Positions 52,401-60,024 of a stretch of 64,000 bases of DNA are shown one piece after another (position 1 is the stretch's first letter; each line of letters opens with the position of its first letter). The notes below the pieces were generated by a model, which saw nothing but the letters and a program-made list of their open reading frames with translations, was not told where the DNA came from and ran no database searches. This stretch comes from Paraburkholderia xenovorans LB400 (GTDB taxonomy: Bacteria; Pseudomonadota; Gammaproteobacteria; Burkholderiales; Burkholderiaceae): the NCBI RefSeq assembly GCF_000013645.1, contig NC_007951.1, forward strand, positions 4,402,001-4,466,000, written 5' to 3'. Position numbers and translations under genes: made by a program.

Positions 52401-53206
52401 GCAGCATGAGCCGCGTCGACGATCTGAACGAAGCGGGCAGCGCCGGATTCGAGCGCGTCGTGCTGATCACCGGCGCCGGGTCCGGCATCGGCGCCGCGCT
52501 GGCCCGGCGCATCGCCGCGCCGCGCTCGGCCTTGATGTTGCACGCACGCGGCGCCGATCACGAAGCGCGTGAACGACTCGCCCATGTCGCCGCCGATTGC
52601 AGCGCGAACGGCGCGCGCTGCGCGACGGTGTACGGCGATCTCGCCGAACGCGGCGCCGCGGAGCATGTGATCCATCAAACGCTCGCAAGCTTCGGCGCGC
52701 TCGATCAACTGGTCGCCAACGCCGGCCACGCACAGCGCCAAACGCTTGGCGGACTCGATCCGGACGCGTTCAGCGCAGCCTTCGCGGCCATGCCGGCCGC
52801 GTTCGCGGCGCTCGTCAAACGCGCAACGCCCGCGCTGGAGACGTCGAAACGCGGCCGCGTAATCGCGCTCAGCTCGTTCGTCGCACACCGCTATCGCGCG
52901 GACGCGCCGTTTGCCGCGACGGCCGCCGCGAAAGCGGCGCTCGAATCGCTGGCGAAAACCGCGGCGGCGGAACTGGCGCCGCACGGCGTGACGGTCAATT
53001 GCGTGGCGCCTGGCTACACCCGTAAAGATCGCGGCCCGAGTGCCGATAATGCAGCAGTGTGGACGCGCGCCGCCGAAGCGACGCCGCTCGGCCATGTCGC
53101 CGAACCCGCGGATATCGCCGCGCTGATTGCGTTCCTGCTCTCCGACGAGGCGCGCCACATCACCGGCCAGGTAATCCACATCGACGGCGGCCTCACGCTC
53201 GGCTGA
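52397..53206 (+). CDS. SDR-family protein lacking the catalytic tyrosine
   Basis: A 269-residue Rossmann protein of the classical SDR layout: cofactor loop GAGSGIG at 26-32, NAG at 108-110, SS at 159-160 and VNCVAPGYTRKD plus IHIDGGLTLG near the C-terminus. The Y-x-x-x-K motif is replaced by T175-A-A-A-K179; the only nearby Tyr (Y166) is too close to the Ser. It may bind NAD(P) without standard dehydrogenase chemistry, or use another mechanism. Its ATG overlaps the ABC gene stop. Confidence 0.87.
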   Translation: MSSMSRVDDLNEAGSAGFERVVLITGAGSGIGAALARRIAAPRSALMLHARGADHEARERLAHVAADCSANGARCATVYGDLAERGAAEHVIHQTLASFGALDQLVANAGHAQRQTLGGLDPDAFSAAFAAMPAAFAALVKRATPALETSKRGRVIALSSFVAHRYRADAPFAATAAAKAALESLAKTAAAELAPHGVTVNCVAPGYTRKDRGPSADNAAVWTRAAEATPLGHVAEPADIAALIAFLLSDEARHITGQVIHIDGGLTLG

Positions 53207-53493
53207 GCGAAAGGCGCCACGCAAGCCGCACGTACCTCACAAGCGCCACACGTGCGGCACCTCGATCGCAACGCCACCGCACACCGCCACGCCAGAACGC
53301 CGCGCGCCGGCCGCCCACCCTGGCGACGCCGAACAACGCGCCGCAACATCCCGAAACACGCGAGAAGAGTTCGAAAGCATTTGCGAAGCCGGCAAGCTGT
53401 TCCGTGCTTTGAAAATGCCCTCCGGCGGCGACGATAGCCGTGCGGGCCGTACCACGTCCTGCCCCACGTCATCCACCGCTACTGGATTCTCAC

Positions 53494-53961
53494 ATGTCAT
53501 TCGATCGCCGCTCCCATCCTTTGACCCAGCGTCTCGCGCTCGCTTTCGGCGCTCTGCTCGTCGCGAGCGCCGCGCATGCGGCGCAAGCGAACCAGGCCAG
53601 TCTCGCCAACGAGCCGGCCGACGTTTGCCCCGCGCTCAGGCACATCGTCGACGCCGCTGATTTCCGGCGGTTGCAGACCCAATCCGCCGCGCAACTGCCG
53701 GGCACGGAAAGCGCCGACGACTGCCGCGCCAGCACGCATGCGTACGATTGCCACTGGCGCGCGCACTGGCAAGCCGACGGTGTCGTCTCCGATCCGCTCG
53801 AAGAATTCGGCGCCGATATCGCGGCCTGCTTCCCGAATGTCGTGCATGACATCAACACACCGACGCGCCAGCATTTCATCGTGACCACCGCCGAGCGGCG
53901 CGTCAGTGTCACGGCCAGCGTGCAAGGGCAGAACGAATTGCGCCTGCGCGTCACGCGCTGA
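53494..53961 (+). CDS. Secreted protein of unknown function
   Basis: A 155-residue protein with a signal peptide (about 1-30, RLALAFGALLVASAAHAAQ) and a mature domain with four Cys residues (DVCPAL, DDCRAS, YDCHW, AACFPN) that could form two disulphides. The mature part reads as a mixed alpha/beta domain ending in VTTAERRVSVTASVQGQNELRLRVTR. I do not recognise the family. The start is placed at the signal peptide Met. It is followed 68 bp later by a lipoprotein gene on the same strand. Confidence 0.7.
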   Translation: MSFDRRSHPLTQRLALAFGALLVASAAHAAQANQASLANEPADVCPALRHIVDAADFRRLQTQSAAQLPGTESADDCRASTHAYDCHWRAHWQADGVVSDPLEEFGADIAACFPNVVHDINTPTRQHFIVTTAERRVSVTASVQGQNELRLRVTR

Positions 53962-54029
53962 GCGTGAGCCCGATCGCCGTTACCCGCTGTGATTCCCGCC
54001 ATTCACCAACCGACACCCGGCGCCGCCTC

Positions 54030-54671
54030 ATGACCTTCATGCCGACCCCGCGCGCTGACGCTTTCACGCGAGCCCCACGGGCCGCGTGGATCGTGTTGCG
54101 GCGTCCGTGCGCGTGGCTCGCGGTCTCCGCGACGCTGGCGTTTGGGTTGAACGGCTGCGCATGGACGCTGATCCAGGCCGCCGACGCCACCGGTTCAGTC
54201 ATACAGGCGGGCTACGCGATCGCCGCGAACTACTCGTCGCCGACCTTCGTCAACGGCGGGCCGGCCGACGTGCGCCACGTCTGCGTCGAAGTGAACCAGA
54301 ACGTCTCGATCGGCGATTTCGTGCCGGCGCTGCAACTCGCGCTCGACCGGCGCGGCATTCGTTCGGACGTCTACAATCCGGGCACGTCGCCCGCCGGCTG
54401 CGAGGCGCGTCTCGTCTACAACGCTGCGATCGACTACGGCCGCCGCTCGTTCAGCGACGAAACAATCCAGTACCTGTCCATCATCGACCTGACGCTGATC
54501 CAGAACGGCCGCATTCTGGTCACGGCCCGCTATCAGACCGGCGGCCTGAACACCGACCGCTTCTCTTCGGCCTCGACCAAGCTCAATGGCCTGATCGCGC
54601 GAATGGTGGTGGATCGGACCGACTTCGCGCGCCAGCCGCCGCAGACCATTCAGACTTCCCAGGCGAACTAG
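54030..54671 (+). CDS. Sbal_3080-like lipoprotein
   Basis: A 213-residue lipoprotein: signal region with lipobox LNGC (TLAFGLNGCAW, Cys near 44) and a mature domain containing VRHVCVEVNQNVSIGDFVPALQLALDRRGI, which resembles the Sbal_3080 lipoprotein family of unknown function. The second half has beta-strand-rich RRSFSDETIQYLSIIDLTLIQNGRILVTARYQTGGLN. The start is uncertain: GTG at 53964 or one of the later Met codons gives a longer or shorter signal region. Anchoring in the outer membrane is likely. Confidence 0.65.
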   Translation: MTFMPTPRADAFTRAPRAAWIVLRRPCAWLAVSATLAFGLNGCAWTLIQAADATGSVIQAGYAIAANYSSPTFVNGGPADVRHVCVEVNQNVSIGDFVPALQLALDRRGIRSDVYNPGTSPAGCEARLVYNAAIDYGRRSFSDETIQYLSIIDLTLIQNGRILVTARYQTGGLNTDRFSSASTKLNGLIARMVVDRTDFARQPPQTIQTSQAN

Positions 54672-54764
54672 GCGAACCAGGCGAGGCGCCCGGACCGCTT
54701 GCTTTCTCTTACATGGGAAAGGATTCGAAAGCGTGACGCGCTTTGCTCCGCGCGCACGCTTCTC

Positions 54765-54770
54765 TAAGAT
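54765..54770 (+). promoter_or_regulatory. -10 box placed for a leaderless mRNA
   Basis: TAAGAT lies seven bases before the ATG of the response regulator, with TTGCTC 16 bp upstream as a possible -35. Transcription would then start at or next to the A of the ATG. No Shine-Dalgarno precedes this start. Confidence 0.5.
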
Positions 54771-54777
54771 GACCTGA

Positions 54778-55515
54778 ATGAACCCATCCATTCTTGTCGT
54801 CGACGACGACCCCGTCGTACGTGAGCTCGTCAGCGGATATCTGCAGGGACGCGGCTTCAAGGTTGACACGCTCCAAGACGGCATGGCGCTGCAGCGCCAA
54901 TTGCAGCACGAGCGGCCGGCCCTGATCGTGCTCGACATCATGATGCCGGAGCTCGACGGCATCAGCGCGCTGCGCGCATTGCGCGTGGCCGGCGACGACA
55001 TTCCCGTGATTCTGCTCACTGCGCGCGCCGATCCGATCGACCGCGTGATCGGCCTCGAACTCGGCGCGGACGACTATCTCGGCAAGCCCTTCGAACCGAG
55101 CGAACTGGTCGCGCGGATTCGCACCGTGCTGCGCCGTCGCGGATCCATTGCCCCGAGCGCGCCGGAACAGCGCGCGCCCTACCGCTTCGGCCGTTTCGAA
55201 GTGAATTTCCCGGCGCGCGAACTGCGCCGGGACGGCGAGCGCATTGCGTTGCGTTCGAGCGAATTCGCCATGCTCAAGATATTCGTCACCCACGCGATGA
55301 CCGTGCTCACGCGTGCGCAGCTGCTGGAGAAGCTGCACGGCAATAGCGAGTTGCATCGCAATCGCAGCCTGGACGTCTCGATCTGGCGTTTGCGCCGGCT
55401 GATCGAAGTCGATCCGTCCGAGCCGCGCTACGTGCAAACCGTGTGGGGACGCGGCTACGTGTTCGTGCCGGACGGTGAAATCGGCGCAGCCGAACGCGAC
55501 GCGCCGCTGGCCTGA
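54778..55515 (+). CDS. OmpR-family response regulator, paralogue of the one at 57.8 kb
   Basis: A 245-residue regulator. Receiver: acidic D9-D11, phospho-Asp D53 (IVLDIMMPELDG), conserved Thr in LLTARAD and Lys in LGKPFEP. Winged helix: about 135-235, with SSEFAMLKIF and RSLDVSIWRLRRLIE. It has no adjacent kinase gene. It is highly similar throughout to the regulator at 57836-58576, so they are recent or conserved paralogues and could share one kinase (inference). It seems to lack a leader. Confidence 0.93.
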   Translation: MNPSILVVDDDPVVRELVSGYLQGRGFKVDTLQDGMALQRQLQHERPALIVLDIMMPELDGISALRALRVAGDDIPVILLTARADPIDRVIGLELGADDYLGKPFEPSELVARIRTVLRRRGSIAPSAPEQRAPYRFGRFEVNFPARELRRDGERIALRSSEFAMLKIFVTHAMTVLTRAQLLEKLHGNSELHRNRSLDVSIWRLRRLIEVDPSEPRYVQTVWGRGYVFVPDGEIGAAERDAPLA

Positions 55516-55591
55516 CCGTGTGGCACAAGGCGCGATGGATATCGCCTCGTGCACTTCTTATGCCACAGGAGGTATCCCGCACGCCGGCCGC

Positions 55592-56260
55592 TCAGAACGT
55601 CAGCACGCTCAGGAACATTCTCTGCAGCCAGCCCATTGTCGTGGCGTCGGACACCATCCCCACGCCGGCCTGTTCGATACGCGCGTTCGCCACCTTGCTC
55701 GACGCCACGTAGTTGCCCGCTTCGATATCCTTGGGATTGACGATGCCCGACAGGCGCAGCCGGTCGCGGTTGCCACTCATCGCAATCACTTTCTCGCCCG
55801 ACACCACGAGATTACCGGTCGACATCGTGCCGATCACCGTGACGGCAAGCGTGCCGCTCATGCCGCTGATGTCGGTGAGACTGCCTTGTCCCTTGTAGTC
55901 AGTGCTCGCCGAGCCGATGTTGAACAATCGCGCGAGCCGCGCGGCGGCGTTGGTGGAGTGGTCGGCGGCGTCGGCGGTAATACTGCTCGAACGGCTCGCC
56001 GCCGCGGTCGCGCTGTTATTGCCGCTATACGATTCCGCGAGACGGATCGTCAATACGTCGCCGATATGTTGCGCACGCGGTGTTTCGTATAGCAGCAACG
56101 GCGCGCCGGCCTGATAGATCGCGCCCTGCGTGTTGACGTTCAACGGCGCCGAGGCGAGCGGCGGCGCCATCGGCGTATCCACGATCGAGTTTTGCCGGCT
56201 CGCGCAAGCCGCGAGGCAGGCAGCCGCTCCGACCGCGACAGTGAAATGTAGCGCAGTCAT
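55592..56260 (-). CDS. flgH: FlgH-like flagellar L-ring lipoprotein, isolated copy
   Basis: A 222-residue lipoprotein with lipobox LAAC (Cys19) and the FlgH pattern: GAIYQAGAPLLLYETPRAQHIGDVLTIRLAESYSGNNSA (about 48-85), TLAVTVIGTMSTGNLVVSGEKVIAMSGNRDRLRLSGIVNPKDI, and VASSKVANARIEQAGVGMVSDATTMGWLQRMFLSVL. FlgH normally assembles the outer-membrane bushing of the flagellar rod with FlgI. No other flagellar gene is within the window, so this may be an additional copy with a different role. AAGGAG precedes the ATG. Confidence 0.87.
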   Translation of the reverse strand: MTALHFTVAVGAAACLAACASRQNSIVDTPMAPPLASAPLNVNTQGAIYQAGAPLLLYETPRAQHIGDVLTIRLAESYSGNNSATAAASRSSSITADAADHSTNAAARLARLFNIGSASTDYKGQGSLTDISGMSGTLAVTVIGTMSTGNLVVSGEKVIAMSGNRDRLRLSGIVNPKDIEAGNYVASSKVANARIEQAGVGMVSDATTMGWLQRMFLSVLTF

Positions 56261-56310
56261 GCATGCTCCTTGTTCGAAACGGGCCTCACGGCCACACACA
56301 ATGCCGCGCA

Positions 56311-57024
56311 TCAACCCGCCTCGGCGCCGCTTGCCTGCCATTGCCGCACGACCGACTTCACCCACGCGTCCGAGCCCTTCAGCAAATAGGTGAGCGTGCC
56401 GTTGCGAGTGCCCGGCAGAAAGCACAATGTGATCGAGCTCACCGCGTTTTCCCAGACGTAAGTTGGCATCGCGCCCGCGGCCGACACGTTCTGCGTCGCC
56501 TGACGCGGTGGTCCGTAGCGGTCCGCGAGCGCGTCGCGCAAGTCCTCGGCGGTGATCTCGTCGATCACGAAAGAAATCTCGTACAGCCGCAGCGCGCTTT
56601 GCCCGTCCACGCGCGCAAAGCGCAGCACATGCTCCAGCGCGGGCGCGCCGTCCACCACCGCTTGCGACACCACCCAGCCGCTGTCCGCGCGATACGCCCA
56701 GCGGCATGCCACCGTGAGACTCTCGTGCGACTTCAGCCGCATGCCGAGCGCGCCCGCCTGCACGTCCGTCTCGCAGACCGGCACGCTGCCGGGCGGCGTG
56801 GCACGCACGGTCGAACCTGCGCGGAATTCGTCGAGCGTGATGCCGAGCGCCACACCACGGAACGCGAACGGCGCGTCTTGCGAGCGCCGCCGTGCATCGG
56901 CGGAAGGTTCTTTCGACGCGGCGCTCGCCGCACCCGTCTCACGCACGAGCGGCTGCGCTCGAACGGTCAACGGGAACACTCCGCCCAGTAAAACCAGCGC
57001 GCAGGCAATCCGTTTGAGTGTCAT
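56311..57024 (-). CDS. Secreted protein of unknown function
   Basis: A 237-residue protein with a signal peptide (1-23, cleavage after VRAQ). The mature part has two or three Cys (VCETDV, VACRWAY, TLCFLPG) and includes FRGVALGITLDEFRAG, a short motif found in several secreted proteins that compare a substrate with a threshold-like domain; I do not recognise the family. It lies 50 bp upstream of the flgH-like gene in the same direction and 3 bp after the small lipoprotein gene, so the three are probably one operon. Confidence 0.72.
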   Translation of the reverse strand: MTLKRIACALVLLGGVFPLTVRAQPLVRETGAASAASKEPSADARRRSQDAPFAFRGVALGITLDEFRAGSTVRATPPGSVPVCETDVQAGALGMRLKSHESLTVACRWAYRADSGWVVSQAVVDGAPALEHVLRFARVDGQSALRLYEISFVIDEITAEDLRDALADRYGPPRQATQNVSAAGAMPTYVWENAVSSITLCFLPGTRNGTLTYLLKGSDAWVKSVVRQWQASGAEAG

Positions 57025-57027
57025 GAT

Positions 57028-57225
57028 TCAGTCGATGGCGGATGAACACATGTCGAACGGCGAGGCCGCGGCATGGCCGACGACCGGAATGATTTTCAGC
57101 GTGGCCGAGGTCAGCCGGCACGGCAGCGCGGCAACGGCGCAGCCACCCAGAGGCAGTAGCGCCGCGCCGAGCGTCAACCACGCGGCAACTCGCATGAAGC
57201 AGTGAAGAATTCTCGAGGTCGACAC
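57028..57225 (-). CDS. Small DUF6726-like lipoprotein
   Basis: A 65-residue protein: signal region with lipobox LGGC (Cys near 29) and a short mature part ALPCRLTSATLKIIPVVGHAAASPFDMCSSAID, which resembles DUF6726 (conserved Pro-Cys-Arg, Val-Gly-His and a final Ile-Asp). The annotated start is a GTG; an internal ATG (57195) would shorten the signal region to about 19 residues. It lies 3 bp before the secreted protein gene in transcription order. Function unknown. Confidence 0.6.
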   Translation of the reverse strand: MSTSRILHCFMRVAAWLTLGAALLPLGGCAVAALPCRLTSATLKIIPVVGHAAASPFDMCSSAID

Positions 57226-57240
57226 ACGGGCCCCGATACG

Positions 57241-57423
57241 TCAGGCTGTGGTATTGACGTGATGCCCGACCAGCCCGGCAGGTAACGAGGGCTGTGGCCA
57301 GCTGGCAGACTCCCGTGTCTGCGCGGCGGCGCTCGAACTGCTGGCGGCTGTGGACCTTTCCGCCGGCGGCGTGGGCGCCAGCGAAGAAAAGCGGGTGGAG
57401 GTGAGATTGCTGGGAACGGTCAT
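57241..57423 (-). CDS. Ser/Ala/Pro-rich microprotein, hypothetical
   Basis: A 60-residue low-complexity frame without membrane segment, preceded by GAGG about 8 bases before the ATG. It lies 15 bp before the DUF6726-like gene on the same strand, in the block flanked by two regulators. The Shine-Dalgarno and placement support it, the composition does not; it may be a leader peptide or a spurious frame. Confidence 0.35.
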   Translation of the reverse strand: MTVPSNLTSTRFSSLAPTPPAERSTAASSSSAAAQTRESASWPQPSLPAGLVGHHVNTTA

Positions 57424-57823
57424 GATGAGCCTCGCGTGGCGCTAGGTTTCGATTTCACGCCGCCTGCCGTGGGCCCAAGGCGTCAGGCTGTTTTTCAGCA
57501 TGCGGCGCAACGTACTGCACGACGAATCATCTCGCCGCTCGCGCGGTGCCGATGCACGAAGGAAAGCGCGCTTTCCAGCGGTTCTTACGAGCCGTTGCGC
57601 GCCGTTGCGGCCGGTTCCAAATACGCGCAAATTCTTTCTTGGGAGGAATGTTGGGGATGCGAAGCGAATGGGAAGGCGCGGCAGCCCACATTGCCGAATA
57701 TGGCCGCGCTGAATATGCCGTGAGCCTTGTGTGACGGTCGCTGCGCACGAGCCGCCAACAGCCGCGCAGCGTAGCGTAAGCATTGGTAAGAAAACAGTCG
57801 GACGCCTGTCGCACAGGCCAGTC
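57424..57823. other. Intergenic stretch between the FlgH block and the second regulator
   Basis: About 400 bp with slightly lower G+C. It should carry the minus-strand promoter for the microprotein-lipoprotein-FlgH block and upstream elements of the regulator on the plus strand. Short overlapping frames here look like shadows. No repeat or hairpin with T tract is evident. Confidence 0.4.
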
Positions 57824-57829
57824 TAAAAT
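57824..57829 (+). promoter_or_regulatory. -10 box placed for a leaderless mRNA
   Basis: TAAAAT lies six bases before the ATG of the second response regulator, in the same TCTAA context as at 54.76 kb. No Shine-Dalgarno precedes the start. No good -35 is visible, so activation may be needed. Confidence 0.5.
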
Positions 57830-57835
57830 TTCGCC

Positions 57836-58576
57836 ATGAATCCACAGGTCCTTATCGTCGACGACGATCCGGTCGTACGCGATCTGCTTTGCAAGTTTCT
57901 GCAATCGAACGGCTTCGATGCGTCCGTGCTCCACGACGGCACCCATCTTCAGCGCCGGCTCGAACGTGAACGGCCGTCGGTCGTCGTGCTCGACATCATG
58001 ATGCCGAACACCGACGGCCTGCGCGCGCTCACCGCGCTGCGCGCCGCCGGCGACGATATTCCGGTGATCTTCGTGACGGCGCGCGGCACGGTGGCCGATC
58101 GCATTGTGGGACTCTCGCTCGGCGCGGACGACTACCTGACCAAGCCGTTCGATCCACGCGAATTGCTCGCGCGCATCCACACGGTGCTGCGCCGGCGCGG
58201 GCCGTCCACCACCAGCGCGCCGGAAGCCCGCAAGCCGTATCGCTTCGGTCCGTTCGAGCTCGACTTCGCAACCCGTTCGCTGTGCCGGGACAGTTCGAAG
58301 CTGCCGCTGCGCGACAGTGAGTTCGCGCTCCTGAAGATCTTCGTCAACAATCCGTACAAGGTGCTCTCGCGCGTGCTGATTCACGATCTCGTGCATCGCG
58401 ACAATCTCGCCTTCCGCGACCGCAGCCTCGACGTGCCGATCTGGCGCCTGCGCCGCGTGATCGAAGACGATCCGTCGAACCCCTGTTATGTGCAGACGGT
58501 GCGCGGCAAAGGCTATGTGTTCGTGCCCGATGCCGACGGCACACCCTTCGCCGACGAGGCTGCTTCAAGCGCATGA
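57836..58576 (+). CDS. OmpR-family response regulator, partner of the downstream kinase
   Basis: A 246-residue regulator with receiver (D9-D11, phospho-Asp D53 in VVLDIMMPNTDG, Thr in FVTARG, Lys in LTKPFDP) and winged helix (about 137-236; SEFALLKIFVNNPYKVL, RSLDVPIWRLRRVIE, VQTVRGKGYVF). The stop overlaps the ATG of the kinase gene (ATGA), so it is the cognate regulator. Closely similar to the orphan regulator at 54.8 kb. The inverted block with the FlgH-like gene lies between the two. Confidence 0.95.
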   Translation: MNPQVLIVDDDPVVRDLLCKFLQSNGFDASVLHDGTHLQRRLERERPSVVVLDIMMPNTDGLRALTALRAAGDDIPVIFVTARGTVADRIVGLSLGADDYLTKPFDPRELLARIHTVLRRRGPSTTSAPEARKPYRFGPFELDFATRSLCRDSSKLPLRDSEFALLKIFVNNPYKVLSRVLIHDLVHRDNLAFRDRSLDVPIWRLRRVIEDDPSNPCYVQTVRGKGYVFVPDADGTPFADEAASSA

Positions 58577-59844
58577 AGAACCCGCTGAACACGCTGTTCG
58601 GCAGGATGGCGTTACTCTCGGCGGCGGTGTTGTTCGCGATTCAGGCCGGCTGGTTCGTGCTGGTAGTGATGCAGCCGCCGCGCCATGAAATCGACGGCTT
58701 CGCGCGCGGCATCCTGCTGGTGTTGCAGGCGATCAACGGCGAGCCGATGAAAGGCGCCGCGCTCGCGCCCGCCATGCGCGTGCATCTCGTGCCCACCTGG
58801 AACATGCCGGCGAGCGTGCACCTGCACGAGCCGGCCAATCATCCGCTGGTCGAACTGAGCCGGCATCTGCGGGAGAATCTGCCGCCCGGCACCCGGATCG
58901 CCGTCGACGACCTGCGCCCGCCGCAGTTGTGGGTGCTGTTTCCCGGCAAGTCGAACTGGGTTGTCGTGCCGGTGGACGTACCGCCGCGCCCGCGCTTCCT
59001 CATCGAATCGGTCTCTATGCTGCTCGCCGCGTTGATCCTCTCCGTGTTCGCGGCCTGGCAGATGCAGCGGCCGCTGTCGCGCGTCGCCGACGCCGCGCGC
59101 GCGTTCGGCTCGGGCGGCCGTCCGGAGCCCGTGACGGTGCAAGGCCCGCGAGAGCTGCGCGATCTGATCGGCTCGTTCAACGACATGATGCGGCGCCTGA
59201 ACGAAGCCGGCGACGATCAGGCCGTGATGCTGGCCGGCGTCGCGCACGATCTGAAAGCGCCGCTCACGCGGCTGAAGTTGCGCGCGAGCGTATTGGTGGC
59301 GGAAAACGAGCGCGCCGGTCTGATTCGCGATGTCGACTCGCTGACAAACATCGTCCAGCAGTTTCTCGAATTCGCGGGCCAGTCCGCCGAAGCCGGGCCG
59401 CCAGTCGAAGTGGACGATTTCCTGCGGGAACAGTTCTCTGCCGGCGACAGCACCGAAACACCGCTCTTCACGCTCGACCTGAGCGCCGGTCCGGCGTTCA
59501 CGCTACCGCGCACGCTGCTCGACCGGCTGGTCACGAACCTCGTCGATAATGCGCTCGAACATGGCGCGCCGCCCGTGGATATCGGCACCGCGCGCCATGA
59601 CGGCCATTGGGTGATCAGCGTACGCGACCACGGTTCCGGCATTCCCGACGGGCGCATTGCCGCCGCCATGAAGCCGTTCGTGCGGCTCGACGCCGCGCGC
59701 GGCGGCGAAGGCCATTGCGGGCTGGGTCTCGCGATCGTCGCGCGGCTCGCGCACGATCGCGGTGGACGGTGTCACGTGCGCAATCACGCGCAGGGCGGTC
59801 TGGAAGTGCGGATCGAATTGCCCGTGGTGCCGGCGCTGACGTGA
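58573..59844 (+). CDS. EnvZ-like sensor histidine kinase
   Basis: A 423-residue membrane kinase: TM1 about 12-34, periplasmic sensor about 35-145, TM2 about 146-164, HAMP-like linker (to 213), and the H-box VAHDLKAPLTRLK with phospho-acceptor H225. The ATPase domain has N-box TNLVDNALEHG (about 321-331), G1 DHGSGIPDG and G2 GLGLAI. The organisation and H-D-L-K-A-P-L-T match EnvZ-type kinases. The signal is unknown. Cotranscribed with the upstream regulator and followed by a terminator. Confidence 0.95.
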   Translation: MKNPLNTLFGRMALLSAAVLFAIQAGWFVLVVMQPPRHEIDGFARGILLVLQAINGEPMKGAALAPAMRVHLVPTWNMPASVHLHEPANHPLVELSRHLRENLPPGTRIAVDDLRPPQLWVLFPGKSNWVVVPVDVPPRPRFLIESVSMLLAALILSVFAAWQMQRPLSRVADAARAFGSGGRPEPVTVQGPRELRDLIGSFNDMMRRLNEAGDDQAVMLAGVAHDLKAPLTRLKLRASVLVAENERAGLIRDVDSLTNIVQQFLEFAGQSAEAGPPVEVDDFLREQFSAGDSTETPLFTLDLSAGPAFTLPRTLLDRLVTNLVDNALEHGAPPVDIGTARHDGHWVISVRDHGSGIPDGRIAAAMKPFVRLDAARGGEGHCGLGLAIVARLAHDRGGRCHVRNHAQGGLEVRIELPVVPALT

Positions 59845-59956
59845 CGGAAGTTGCGCGGGCACTTCTTATGGGCGCTTACGCGCCCTTACTGGATGGACTC
59901 TCGCAGGCGCGGCGGCCTTATAGTCGGCCCCGGCAACCTCGATGCCGCCCTTCTCC

Positions 59957-59988
59957 GTCCGCCCGCTCCCTTGGGGCGGACTTTTTTT
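59957..59988 (+). terminator. Intrinsic terminator of the two-component operon
   Basis: GTCCGCCC (59957-59964) pairs with GGGCGGAC (59974-59981) around a nine-base loop and is followed by seven T residues. Only the plus strand has a T tract. Confidence 0.9.
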
Positions 59989-60024
59989 GCCTGCGGTGAA
60001 CGCAACACGCTGACGGCTGACGCT

